From Hansfordia pulvinata (lineage: Eukaryota > Ascomycota > Sordariomycetes > Xylariales), in assembly GCA_006538405.1 (NCBI GenBank), contig BJKQ01000002.1, forward strand, positions 1,798,001 through 1,862,000: a stretch of DNA of 64,000 nt, read 5' to 3'. Within the stretch, counting starts at the first letter, position 1; every line of letters starts with the position of its first letter. The notes under the pieces were generated by a model. The model searched no databases. It was not told where the DNA came from and saw nothing but the letters and a program-made list of their open reading frames with translations. The position numbers and the translations under genes are program-made. Of this stretch, positions 48,367 to 59,960 are shown piece by piece.

Positions 48367-51300
48367 CTCTCATTGCTTTTTCCTCGTCTGTGTCCCCCGG
48401 GGAGTGTGTGTCGGACAGCCGAAGACAAAACTCCACGATCCGGCACGATACGATATCTGAGACCCCTTGGTCAACGCTGCCCTCCACTCGCTGGCCACTG
48501 CTACCCTGGGGATCACCTGTCGCTCGCGGCTTTCCTGCCTGGGGCCGCTTGTTAGAAGAGGGACGAAGAAAGGGGGAGACGAAAAAAAGCGGGAAGAGAA
48601 GCTACTGGGACGAATGGGGAGAGACGGTCCGGTATGCCAGACGCTCATCCTGTCCCTTTCTCGTGCCGCCGTCGCAGCGGGGGACTGAGCCTGCGCCTGA
48701 ATTTCCCACCAAAGCCGGGGACGGTGGCTGGGAAAAGGGGGCAAGGGCTCTACCCAGGACATATCCAGCACAAGCTCGTCAATGGCCAACTGCATCGTTT
48801 ACGAGATCGTGGAGTAGTAGTAGGAGTAGTCGTATGGCACTTGCCAGTGGTCAAACGTCAACGTCGGATGTTGATGGGCCTCGCTTCTACTTTCCTTCAT
48901 CTTCTCTGCCTGATCATATTGGTCTTTACTCGGCATGCGTTGCTCAGGCTCGGGCCTCGAGCAACGGCCCCGCCTCTTTCTCTCTTTCTCTCTTTCTCCA
49001 TCGGCAGAGCCGTCCCGTCGCGGTTTCATGAGTGCCCGCAGTGCCTTTCGGCCCCGGGGCACGGGCGGGGGGGGGGGGGGGCTTGTCCTCGCGTGCGCGC
49101 TGCGCCTGAGCCACTGCGCGTCGTGACCCCGTTATGCCCGTGCTAGTCCCCTCCCCTTTTAGTGGTGGTGGCTCGTTTGAGTATCTGCTCCGGGTCTAGG
49201 CGCACCTTTGATAACATCTGTCTTCGGATCCGAACGCAGTGGCGGGCTTTGGACGGGGGTGGGGGGTTTGAGGCGTCGAGACCACCGACTTTGACTGCGT
49301 GCACGGCCGCTCTGCGCGCTTGAGCGACGAGGCTGGTTCTCTCCATGGCGATGTTTGATTATTCCGATCTCTGGTCTGATTCCCAGGCTGGAAGATGAAG
49401 ATACACGCGAGAGGCCGAGAACTATAGGACAGTCTCACATCTCTGATACCCGGCCACGTGAAATGGCCGCGTGCTGTGTCCCGCTGTCGATGCGAGGCCA
49501 TGGCACGCGCAGAGTACTTGCGGGCGCCGCCCATCACATCACGGGCCGGGCACGCTTTTACGTGTGGAGTTGGGCTTACGAGTGACCAGTACGGTTACTG
49601 CTGCTGCTCACGGCCTCTCGCAAAAGTAACCGGGGCGAACCCTCCCTTGAGGCTAAGAGTGTCCCCTCTCGTCGAACCCAGGAGACGCAGGGCTGAAGAG
49701 CCGCGGTTATCAATCGGGTCCAAAGCAGAAAAAAAAAAGGGGGGGTCGGGGCGGGCGCCACGGGTATGTTGAGTGACACCTTCTCTCAAAAACGCGCAAG
49801 CGGTGCTAGACCAGGCTGTCATCCTCTTGTCACTTGTCGGTGCCACTCTCCTGGTAGGGAGAGTGCTCGATGAGAGAGGCAGGGCGACCCAAGAAAGAGA
49901 GAGAGAGAGAGACCCGTGTGGGCATGCGAGGCACCGTGGGGACCCTGCGTGTCTGGCTAACTATTTTCTTCTCTATCCGGGCCGACTCTGTCAACCGAAG
50001 CCCGCCGCCCCTCTCTCTGCATCGCCTTCGACCTTGTTTCCCACCGGCTTCGCTTGGACGAGTAAAGTAGCCCATACGCAGTCCCAAGAATCGAGGAAGA
50101 ATGCAGGGGCCTCGCTCGCCGAGGTACGGGATGGCCAAGGGCAGTTTGCCATGCGATGCCCCCTGACGTCCCTCCTCTTCATCATCATCATCATCTTCGT
50201 CTTCTTTTTTTATCGTGACTGGCTCACCCCTGGCTTGGCAGCAGGAAGCGAATGCCAGACCAATCTTTTACGTACAGAGATGGGTGGAAGGGACCTCCTC
50301 GACGATGACGATGCTACTACGAGCATCGCCGCCGCCGCCGCCGTGGAGAGCCCCGTTTATGCCACGCTCTGTGGGCGGCATTCTCTGGATCTCTCGGTCA
50401 TAAGCCAGCCAGTCACCTATTCTTCTCTCTCTCTCTCGGCCTTGAAGACGGTGCTCTGCGGTGGAGAAGGGGGGGGGGTGGGTTATTTTGGCCTGAGCTG
50501 GTCTCCCGGGGGAGATGCCGTCAACGAGGCAGCAACTTGTTGCTTCTAAATCGAGGTCTGACAGTCGAGCTGTACACGCATTTTCTCCAGGAGGAGGGGG
50601 CGCTTCACGGAGCTGGGACCCGCCCCGGGGATGATTCGGCAATCGTGCCGCCTGCCTTGCCTGACCGCGGGCCACCTAGGAAATCCTCTTGACCTCATCA
50701 CGGTACTTCGATATGTGTTCCTTGGCATGTGGGGAGGGGGCCGGGGCTTGGGTGACCACGCCCAGGCCCTCCCCGGGAGAGGCGATAGAGGACAGAGAAT
50801 AGAGAGAGAACTCGCCACGCTGCTTCCTGTGCGGGTGCAGACAGCAGTCGGTCAGCCGTGGGGGCCAAGATACATCGGGGACTGTGCTTCCAGGGAAGGG
50901 TTGGTGACAGGGGATATCGTTCCTAGGCCACCGTATGAGAAAGAGAGAGGAGAGAGAGGAAGGGAGGCTTTGCCCTGGGAGGCACTGGTAGGGAAGTGTG
51001 GTGGGTAAGTGGGACGCGTGCGGCTGTCAGGACCCAAATAGAAAAGAAAGCCGAGAAGCGAAGAAGCCCGACGGGTGGAGCGAGACGGCGGCGGCGGTGG
51101 CGGCGGTGGTGAAGAAAGCAGGGCGGGCTATCCTTACGAGGACCTAACTGGACCTAAGGTGAGGCAAGGTAAGGTAAGGTATGTAAGCATCGCAAGTTTT
51201 AGCCGCAATGAGCGAAACGAATACTCGGGCGGAGTACTCGTAGACCGGGTGCACCGGTGACCGGGTGAAATACGGTCGGATAGGTATTCGTAGACGGATA

Positions 51301-51614
51301 GCCGGACGGGCCCGCCACCACCGTTCATTACGCGCCTGCCAATACTCGTCCCTCGTTTTCTTGGTGTCTTCTCCTTCCATTCCCGCCTCTCCACCTCGAG
51401 AGCTCCAGTCTCGTCTCTAACTACTCCCATAATGTATCTCACCTGGTACCTTAGTAAAGTGTACGAGTATGCAGGTGCCGTACCTACCCTGGCACGAGCT
51501 GGATACATCACACGAGAGGTGCGGATATCTCAGTTCTCCGCACCTGTATGTGCAAGTGGAGTATCGTGTGATCCCGTTCTGGCTCCGATGAAGATACGAA
51601 CGAGTATGGGGGCC

Positions 51615-51656
<42 letters not shown>

Positions 51657-53690
51657 CTATCGGCGGCACTGCGGCTGTGTCGATTCCTGACGTTTCCGGG
51701 TCCATCTTGTGTCTGGGTCTGGGTCTGGGTCTGGGTCCGAGTCTGGGTCTCCTCGTGGACGGATGGACCTGCATTTTCTTCCTTAGCTTCTAGGTACTTG
51801 TCTTTGGCACATTTAGGTAGGTAAGTTGTTGCCACTCCTCCTTTGCCTCTTCTTTCGTCCCTTCTTGGTGGTCCTGTGTTTCTCCACTACTGCGAATACT
51901 CGTACCCTGGCAGCATTGACATATCGACTGCCCTCACCACTGGGTTCCTGAGCACCATGTTGATTCCAGATCACTGCGAACCTGGGCCCTTGTGCCGGTA
52001 GGTGCTCGTGGGTGACCTGTGCGGGTGTTTCTCGGGTGGTGCGCGTCACGGGTCCCGCGATGCGCCCAAGCGCGATCCAACTTTGGAGAGGTCGGCTCAG
52101 CGACGCGCTCCACTCTGCCCGTGGCTGCCATCCCCGTTTCAGCCAGGCGTAACTCTCCGAGGTACGGGTACATACACTACTCTCTGTGGTCTCTGTACCT
52201 ACTTACGGAGCACAGGGTCTGGAGGGGACGAGGCTCACGGGGCATCTCTTGCATCTACCCAGGAACCCGGCACAGCGCCAGCCACAAGTTCAACATGAGC
52301 ACTCGTAATAACATGGAAGAGAGAGAGAGAGAGAGAGAGCTCTAGAGAGAGAGAGGCCGGGATGGTAGCCCTCCGAGAGGAACTGGAGGTCGGGCTTGGT
52401 TCCCAAGAAAGGCTGTCGTCTCCGTCCGGACCTAAACGAACAACCTTGCCCTGCTTCTTGCCCTGCTTCTTGCCCTGCTCTTGCCCTGCTCTCGCTCCTT
52501 CCCCCGAGTATGTAGCCAGTGTGATGACTTGTCCAGGGTCCCTTCCCCCTTCCCACTTCCCCTTCCCCCTCCTTCCCGCTCTTCTTGGAGAGGGGAGGCA
52601 AGCGAGATGGCCTTGAGTCACGAGTACCTAAGGTATCTACTACGGAGTACCTACTCGTACTGCTACCTACCACGGGCACTCTGCTACCGGGCAGGTCGCA
52701 TGCCAATGCCATGCGGCTGTCACGATGGCATCCCCAACAGGAGGGGTTTATTACCCTTATCTTCCATTCTCTGTCACCTGCCACGTTGACAAATTGCGAC
52801 ACCCGACAACTGGAAGCAGCGACTGGGACCAAATAAACCCTGGCAGAGGGGACCGGGCGGGTGTCCTGGCTGGCTCTGCCCAGCTTTCTCATCTATAATT
52901 CTCATACCTGCATCAGGTCAGGTACGGAGTAAAACATTCAAGTACTACTTAGGTAAGTAAGAGGTAGCTAGTATTGTTGTACGGATAATGTTGGCCTACC
53001 TACCTATAGGCAAGGTTATTACGAGTGCCTATAATGTAACCCCCCTCCAGATACGGATAGTCATCAGCCAGCCTTACGATTACAGGGCTGACTGCAACGG
53101 TGCACGGCGCCCGTGCTTGGCAGCAATTTATGACGACTTTCGGCCCGGCGAGCTATTCTATTGATTGGGGGGGGGGGATGATCCCGGGGTGCTCGACTGC
53201 TTCATCTCCTCCTCACAAGTAAGGTATGCTTATAGTATTGTGCTTTAGAGGAAGTGGATGACGGTCTGTACGTATCGAGGGCCAGGTAGGTACCGGCACA
53301 TCATTTACGTTTACGTGTACAAACCTACCCTAACATCCATAGCAGGCATGCTTGATATCCAAGTAACCTCCAAAACGCCCCCTCGTCAAAAAAAAAAAGG
53401 CGCCTCATGGATTCCATTCCGCCGCCACTCGGGCACTGCTCTGCATGTGGTCTCGGATGCCGCGCCTGACTGGGCCCACGTCGGGGATCTCGCCTCTTGA
53501 GGTCTTTCCAGCTTGACTCTTCCTCTTTCTCTCTCTATTTCTTTTCCGGGTTCCCCATCTCGCTTCGCTGCTCCAAGGACATGAGGCCTTGTACCGGTAC
53601 CTGGGATCTCTTCAGGGTGGATGCTTACACCAGAGGCAAGGAAGAGAGAACATTAGGCAGAAGAAGGTGAAGAAGGTGAAGAAGGTGAGG

Positions 53691-53790
53691 AAGAAGAAGA
53701 AGAAGAAGAAGAAGAAGAAGAAGAAGAAGAAGAAGAAGAAGAAGAAGAAGAAGAAGAAGAAGAAGAAGAAGAAGAAGAAGAAGAAGAAGA
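53691..53790 (+). repeat. (AAG)n trinucleotide array, about 100 bp
   Basis: An uninterrupted AAG run of about 33 units, preceded by interrupted AAGGTG units from about 53,660. It is purine-only on the plus strand, so it could form triplex DNA. It translates as poly-Lys or poly-Ser in false ORFs. Confidence 0.97.
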
Positions 53791-54480
53791 GAGATTTCGA
53801 TTTCGGCTTCCTACGGTCCCCTTCCCCGGTCCTCCCACGTGAGAGGCGGTGGGCGGCTCGTGCTTGTCCTTCCATGCCCACGACAGCTTACAGCCGGGAC
53901 TGGAGAGCAACAGATGGGCGGGATCTCGAGAGGCAGGGCAAATGGCAGGCCATGGCAGGCTATGGCAGGGGCGTCCACATTTGCCCCCCCCCCCACCCTC
54001 CCGGTTGTGGGATCACGAGCACTTATTCCATGCCGTTTCCCGCGGGCGTCAGCTTACGGTGATCCTATTGTTGGCAACAGCCGTCGGGGGGCGAAACCGG
54101 CAGAGGGAACGGGCGGGCGGCAGGTTCCGTTGCCTGCCTGCCTGCTTGCTCGCTCGCCGACGTATGAGTATCCGTGGCTGCTGTGTCTCCATGCTGCCGT
54201 GGCCACTGCGGGGCCCGCTTCTCCCCCCAAAACCGAGGTTCCAACACCGGGGCCTGGCCACGACGCCCACTTCGCCTCTTTGCCACGCGAGGCTGAAGAC
54301 GGCGAGCCGTGTTTTGTAACGGGAACGCATTACCGGAACACAAAATGACGATTTGTGTTTTTGCTGATGGACGTGGCCAGACCAACGAGGTGGGAGGCCG
54401 GAAGGCAGAGACGACCAAGAAGAGAAGATGGGGGCTGCTGTCTCTCCTCATGCCCGCCCCCCCCCCCCCTCAGGCAACAG

Positions 54481-55227
54481 CGCCAGCCATCTGAGGTTTC
54501 CATGTCGTGTCTGTAGGTATTGGTAGTTCATGAATAGACCAGTGTGTTTCGGTGAAGTAGAATATAATATGGCCCCGAGGAGAGGACTTGATATAAGAGA
54601 AAGTAGATATGTCACCATTGACATTGTAAAAGCCAAGATACCCACGGCGAGTGATGCACAATAACAGAGTGCGAAAGGGCGCCCTGGTGGTTTAACGAGG
54701 TTGCCGCCGCGCTTGGAGTTGCTAAGTCAGCTCCCTTATAGACGGCAATCGTCACTTTCATCAGCCTACTCCTCGTTCTCGCGCTGGCTCTAAAAGTGAT
54801 TCAACCCGCGGATCAGGCTGCAAATAAACGATAGACCTGACAAGTATAGGTTTAAGCGGATGTGGCCATTGGGTCTCCTCACTCGGCAGGAGGTCTTATC
54901 TACGACCGACGACTCGGAAGTAAATGCATCCCTTCTAAAGTCTTCCCCTCTCGCTACGTAGTTATACAAACAACCTTGATGCCAGGAGGGCTCTGCCTAT
55001 GTTATAGACTATAGGTGGTTATCAACATCACAAACAGGGACGCCGTGGCCACGGCAGTCCCCTAGAAGAACGACAGTGAAGCCACTGGAAGACTCTGGCA
55101 TATACACATGACTTAAAGAGCCCAGCTTCACCCGTATAGGCGCAGGTGACCTGCCCGAGGATAATCACAATGCAAGTTCAAGCCGCTGCGGGCGTTCTAT
55201 ATATACCAAGAGTCCAAGACCGCCTGT
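54481..55227. other. AT-richer, ORF-free island
   Basis: Visibly lower in GC than its surroundings. No frame of 60 codons or more exists on either strand between about 54,661 and 55,228, in contrast to the rest of the window. It is also free of the G runs and GTAC palindromes. It could be a decayed (RIP-affected) transposon fragment or the long 3' flank of the DUF7703 gene. Confidence 0.5.
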
Positions 55228-57460
55228 CTAGCACCTCACCACAGAGCTGCCACGCGGCTCACGAGCGCCCAATAGAAGACCCCGCCGCGAACATATCATA
55301 AACTCCGATCGTGATCCGCACGGGGCGCTCTCGCAGCAGGAACGAAGCATCCGGAATCGGTCCATCAGAAAAGCACCCGCATCAGAACCCCTCCCGGCCG
55401 ACTCCCGCCTCCCCCCCTTTTCCACCCTACGACCACGAAAACGGCCCAACAGACCGCCGCCTCCGCCCGCCCCTAAACGCCGCGGGCTCCGGGCGGTCGA
55501 CGGCACCGGGATCCGGAGGGGGGCCCGTTTCGAGCTCGCTCGCGACGCTGCCGTGGTCGTCGTCAACATCGCCATGGTCACGCCAGAGTCCGATGCTGAC
55601 GCCGCCGTCCCGACTTTCACCCCCCCCTCCTCCTCGTCCGAAAGCGACGAAAGAGGCGTCGCGGTGGACGACGCGGGGATGTGCACCTCGCGGTTGAACG
55701 TGGTGGACCGGGGCGACGCGGGCGGCGAATCGTCGTCGTCGTCGTCGTCGCCGCCGCGACGACCGGTGACGCCGCCGACTCCCGCGCCGAGAGATGCCGC
55801 CGCAGCGGCAGCCGAGATGAACCGGCACCGGCGCTCGCCCAGCCACTGCGCCTTCTGGCGCGGCGTCAGGCCCATCTCGCCCGTCATCCAGCCGTCCGCC
55901 GCCGCCGAGACTCTGCGGGGGTGGTCGACAACACCAACACCAGCCCCAACATCGCCACCATGTCCACCGCCAGCGCTGCCGAAGAAGGAGAAAGGGTTCT
56001 TGTTCAGGTCCAAGACGTCCCCCTCCTTGTTCTTCCTACCCCCTTTCTTACCATCGTCATCGTCGTCATCCCAACGACCCGCCAACTCACCACCACCACC
56101 ATCACGCTGGCCGACCGGAGGGACCAGGGACACGGTCAGCAGCTGGTTGAGGACGAGGAACTCGAGCTTGAGCTTGACGCTGTACACGAACGGGTGCAGC
56201 GTGCACTTTAGCGTGAAGGCGTTGCTGAAGCTGCACGCCGTCAGCCCCGCGTCCAGCGCGATGACCACCGCCTGCACCCCGATCAGCTGCGCCACCACCC
56301 GCCGCGCCGCAGAGGTGGCGTAGCTCGCCCGCCGGGCACCTCCGCCGCCGCCGCCGCCGCCGCCGCGGTGGTGATGATGGTGGTGGTGGTTGTGCTTGTG
56401 TTTCTCGGCGCTCCATACGCCCCCCTTTTTCGCCTCTCTAATCCTCCGGCCACTCGGCGACGGCGACGACGATGTGGCCGTGGAGGAGGAGGAGAGAGGA
56501 GATGAAGAAGAAGAAGGAAGAGAGACACGAGAAGAGTCGCCGCCGTGCCCCGACCGCAGGAAGCGCGCGGCAGAGTAGATGTACAGGGAGCTGAGCAGGG
56601 TCTCCTGCACGGCGAAGACGGTCTGCGAGATGCGGTCCCACACGCGCATCAGTGGCAGGAAGCGCGCCGGGTCGTGCAGCAGCCCGAATTCGCAGACGAC
56701 CTGCGGCGTGTAGAAGACGACGGCGCCGGCCAGGATCCCCGCGAGGATGCCGCGCAGCAGCCGCGAATGCCCGGTCCGGCCTCGGCCCCGGCCCCGGCCC
56801 CCTATTCCCCACCTGCCGCCGCCGCCGCCGCCCCCGCCGGGCCGACGCCATCTCCTCCTCCCCTCGCCCCCTCCTCCGGTCCACGCCACGGGCAGCACCA
56901 GGTGCAGCCGCGACCACAGCACGACCGAGAAGCCCAGCGTGCACGAGACCCAGCCGATCTTGACCACGACCGACAGCGCCACCTGGTTGGCGGGCACCTC
57001 GAACACCTTGAGCAGGTAGCCCGTCGTCTGCAAGATGGCGCCCACTGTTGCCGTCTGGATGCTCCAGAAGTATATTCCCCTCCGGCTCCGGAACGTCGCC
57101 CAGACGATGGGGATCAGCTCCAGGTCGATCCAGTATGTGATGGCGCAGAAAGAGGCGATCAAGCACATGGCCACAGGACTTTTTTTTTTTTGAGAAAAGT
57201 TCTTTTGTTAGTCATACTGTTGCTCCCGTAGATGTGCAGGTATTCGCTGGAGGTGCTGACAGCAGAGATGGGGCGTAAAGAAGGGGAAGTTTGGGGGGGG
57301 GGGAGGGGGCGTGTCTTGAACTGTTGACAGTATCGACCAAAAAAGGAACGAAAATAAAAGAATGACTGGGAAAGAAAACTCACTTCCACTTGTGCTCTGG
57401 CAGTCGGTAATCCCAGTTGAACTCGTTCAGGGGCACCAGTTCGACAGTGTATGTCCCCAT
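55228..57460 (-). CDS. DUF7703-type integral membrane protein with low-complexity inserts
   Basis: Fungal multi-pass membrane protein of unknown function. Exon 1 is 57460-57384 (MGTYTVELVPLNEFNW...) and exon 2 57178-55228, giving 675 residues. The 205-bp intron has a good GTGAGT donor, but its acceptor follows an A run rather than a pyrimidine tract; if this splice is wrong, translation would start at the ATG at 57168. Hydrophobic segments include VAMCLIASFCAITYWIDL, a stretch around GIYFWSIQTATVGAIL, QVALSVVVKIGWVSCTLG, LLRGILAGILAGAVVFYT, VVAQLIGVQAVVIALDAG and a final one around FVYSVKLKLEFLVLNQLL: six or seven in all. Long inserts of poly-Gly (loop after segment 3), poly-Ser and His8-Gly9 (later loop) interrupt the fold. 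The C-terminal about 300 residues are disordered with Asp runs. Membrane core recognition is fair; no function is assigned. Confidence 0.82.
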
Positions 57461-58614
57461 CTTGGCAGCACCGCCCCTTTCTTTCGGGCACAAGAACAGA
57501 GCAAGCTTGGTATCCCAACAGGGGTGGGGAGGGGAAACAGATTGCCGAGCCGAGCGGGGAGATGGCCCGTTATGAACAAACCCGGGAGGACCTCGAGATG
57601 GTGTCACTTCCCTCCCTGCCCGAGTCCCTGACCCCCCTCCCCAGCCCGCAGGGCTGCCTCTGCCAGGCCATGTGCGATTGGAACAAGCAGCTTCTGCACC
57701 GAACAGTTCCACGAGGCCCGGCTGCGACTGCGCAGGGCCCAACCCCCATATACGCCCGCAGCAGCCCGTGTGGTGGTGATGATGATGATTGGTGGCGAGC
57801 GCACCCCTCCCCTGGCGCGCAAAGAGAGCTGCGTTGCAACCTGCCGATGACTGTCGATGCTCCCCCAATCCAGCGGACCCCTCGCCTCAGCTCCCGCAAG
57901 AACCCCGTGTGCGGCCTTCGTTGACAGCGGCAGTCATGCAGCTGGAGCACGACCCTGTGTGTGCCGGTTGTGTCTGGGCTGCGTCAGCCGGTCAGCACAT
58001 CGTCAGCTTGCTGCACGAATAGGAGCGTGGTGGCTGCATCAGCCAGAGTGGTATCTGACAAGCATGCAACCCTGGTCTCGACAGCACCGCACCCGCGAAT
58101 CATGGTGCTCGGACGGGCCTTTGGTCTTTTCTCCATCGCCCCCTTCCCCCCCGGACCGGAACGACAGAGATCAAGTCTCTCCTGGTCTGCCGCCGAATTT
58201 AGCATTCATCACGCGTGTCCGTTAGATTGACTTGTCCAGGTTGGGACTTGGGAGTGAAAAAATGTCCAGATTGTCTCGTGGTGCTACATGACCCAAGATG
58301 CGAGTATGCTAAAATAGAATGCCCAGGTTCGCTCGATGCCTCGCGATTAGCTCAGCCATGCCTTTTCCCTTGTAAACCAAAAAGAAAACCTTTTACACCC
58401 CGTCAACTGGGGTATCATGATCGCTTGTATACCCAATAAGGCCGAATGCTCATAAAAATGGAACCCAAACCCCCATCTGCTCCACATGACGTGAAAACGT
58501 TACCAGCCCGCTCTCTTCCCATGATTGATCGATATCCATGCCAACAACTCCCCGCCTCACTCATAAGCGTCTGTCTCCGTCGCGTAGAAAATCCGTTGTG
58601 GCTGTTGCTGCCCA
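57461..58614. other. Intergenic, promoter of DUF7703 gene
   Basis: This segment lies between two minus-strand genes and holds the DUF7703 promoter and the 3' flank of the rhodanese-like gene (about 58,240-58,614, lower in GC). The 162-codon frame at 57380-57868 is open only because exon 1 of the DUF7703 gene reads upstream into its leader. Confidence 0.6.
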
Positions 58615-59960
58615 TTAACGGCCTTGGTCAGGCCGGTTACGGATGATGCGGCTGAAGAGACCCCGGCCTCCGCTTGGCCTTCCAGCTTTCCTCTCCTCTT
58701 CGAGATGTGCTCTGGATGCTGCCAATGCTTTCTGGTAGACCGGGTCGTCCTCATCCTCCTCCACAAGATCATATTCGGAGCCCGCCGATCGGCCCTTGAC
58801 GCTCCTCTTGGAATCGCTCATCGGCGTGGATCTGCCCGACCCTGGGCGAGCCTCCTGCATCTTGGATAGTCCGCGATCGAGTGACGGGACCAGGTTGGCT
58901 TTGAAATTCCAGTCACCCTCGGGCTTATCGCGAGCCTGCTTGGAGATGGCCGGCTCGAACTGCTCGAATTCAACCTCCAGCTGCTTCTGGTGCTGGACCA
59001 TGGCTTCCATGCGCTCTGCCTTGACGGCGGGCACGAGTTCGGTCTGGTGATGCCGCCCCTCGGTCTGCAGCTGCTTCAGCCACTCGTCGTATTGTCGCCA
59101 GTCCTCCTTCTGAAACATCGTTAGCTGTTGCGCGCTTCCTGCTGTTTAGGGGCGCCTGCACTTACCCTCTTTTCAAGGGCCCTTTCCTCCAGACTCTCGA
59201 GGTGCCTCCTCGCATTGTCTGTCATCTTGGTCCCGGCAATGTACTTGTCGAATGAGGCGGAGAACTCGCGGAAGTGTCCCTTGAGAACGAAGCACTGTCC
59301 GTTCCAGCCACGCCCTCTCAGTTTCTGATACATCGCCTCTGCCGTGGGTGCCTCCCAGGAGAACTCGACATGTTTGTCGTAAAACACGATGCATTTGCTC
59401 GAGATCCACTTGTGGAATGTCTCCCGCGCATCATCATCTGGAAGCGTCGCCTCAAGCATTTCAAGAGACGCTCTGGAGACCACAGACGCCGGTGCACGGA
59501 AGTGGAGCGCGCCGTGGATGTGAGAGCGCTCGTACTCGGCGGCAGAACGCAAGTCAACCACCAGGACGGAGCTTGGGGGCACAATCTCGAGGAGCCTGTT
59601 CATATGGCCTGGGAGGAGCATGTGGACATTTTGCGAGGACGATGTCCGGCTGCTGTCGTCGATCCGTAGGTTCTGGAGTCTCTCGGAGACCTTTTGTTGT
59701 TCCCGGCGATGGAAGAACCAGATCTGGCTTTGTTAGCAAGTGGGATGAGATATTGGCTTCAACACTGGACTTACATCAACATCGGTAGTTTCCACGCCCA
59801 GGTTCGAGGCCAGGAACTCCTTGACGGCGGTTGTGGGCGCAGGGTTGTCGCAGAAGTAGGACTCCAGTCTTGCTTGAATATGGGGAGCAAGCTCTGGCCG
59901 GTTGGGTATGTCCTCGCCGGATTCTAAAAACGTCCGTCTGCTGTTGCGTTGTTGATTCAT
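58615..59960 (-). CDS. Homeodomain-like plus inactive rhodanese-like protein
   Basis: Three exons on the minus strand: 59960-59775, 59723-59166 and 59109-58615, all phase 0, giving 412 residues. Introns are 51 and 56 bp, start GTAAGT, and the second has a GCTAAC branch site. Residues 21-75 resemble a homeodomain: RPELAPHIQARLESYF, then KEFLASNLGV, and a recognition helix IWFFHRREQQ (63-72) in which the DNA-contacting Asn of WFxN is His67. Residues about 95-220 are rhodanese-like: SSVLVVDLRSAAEYERSHI, GALHFRAP, CIVFYDKHVEF and FVLKGHFREF. The active-site Cys position is Asp178, so sulfurtransferase activity is not expected. The tail is charged, with a coiled-coil-like stretch (250-310) and Ser/acidic segments. 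Its ATG overlaps the stop of the caspase-like frame. Inference: a binding or regulatory protein. Confidence 0.85.

Larger units (their letters stand above)
43001..54480. other. Gene-poor region, second half
   Basis: No supportable gene. It contains G14 (44,180-44,193), G15 (49,067-49,081), TGCC units (about 44,840-44,867), a GAAA tract (about 48,101-48,131), a TGTCAA hexamer array, CT and GA tracts (51,617-51,660; 52,317-52,355), a GGTCTG hexamer tract (about 51,712-51,751), an imperfect CTTGCCCTG repeat (about 52,444-52,500) and a 100-bp AAG array. The 258-codon frame at 49773-50549 has no ATG start and crosses several of these repeats. Any gene here would have to be a noncoding RNA or a protein of very short exons. 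Confidence 0.55.

Noticed and set aside
48282..49031. Frame beginning with Met-Ser repeats
   Set aside because: Translation of the TGTCAA array followed by unrelated sequence.
49773..50549. 258-codon frame with an apparent membrane segment
   Set aside because: It has no ATG start, and the hydrophobic stretch is a translated ATC/TTC microsatellite.
53589..54062. Poly-Lys protein frame
   Set aside because: Created by the AAG array.
24183..54480. CRISPR-like or rDNA arrays among the tandem repeats
   Set aside because: All tandem arrays are simple microsatellites of 2-6 base units without unique spacers, and the genome is eukaryotic.
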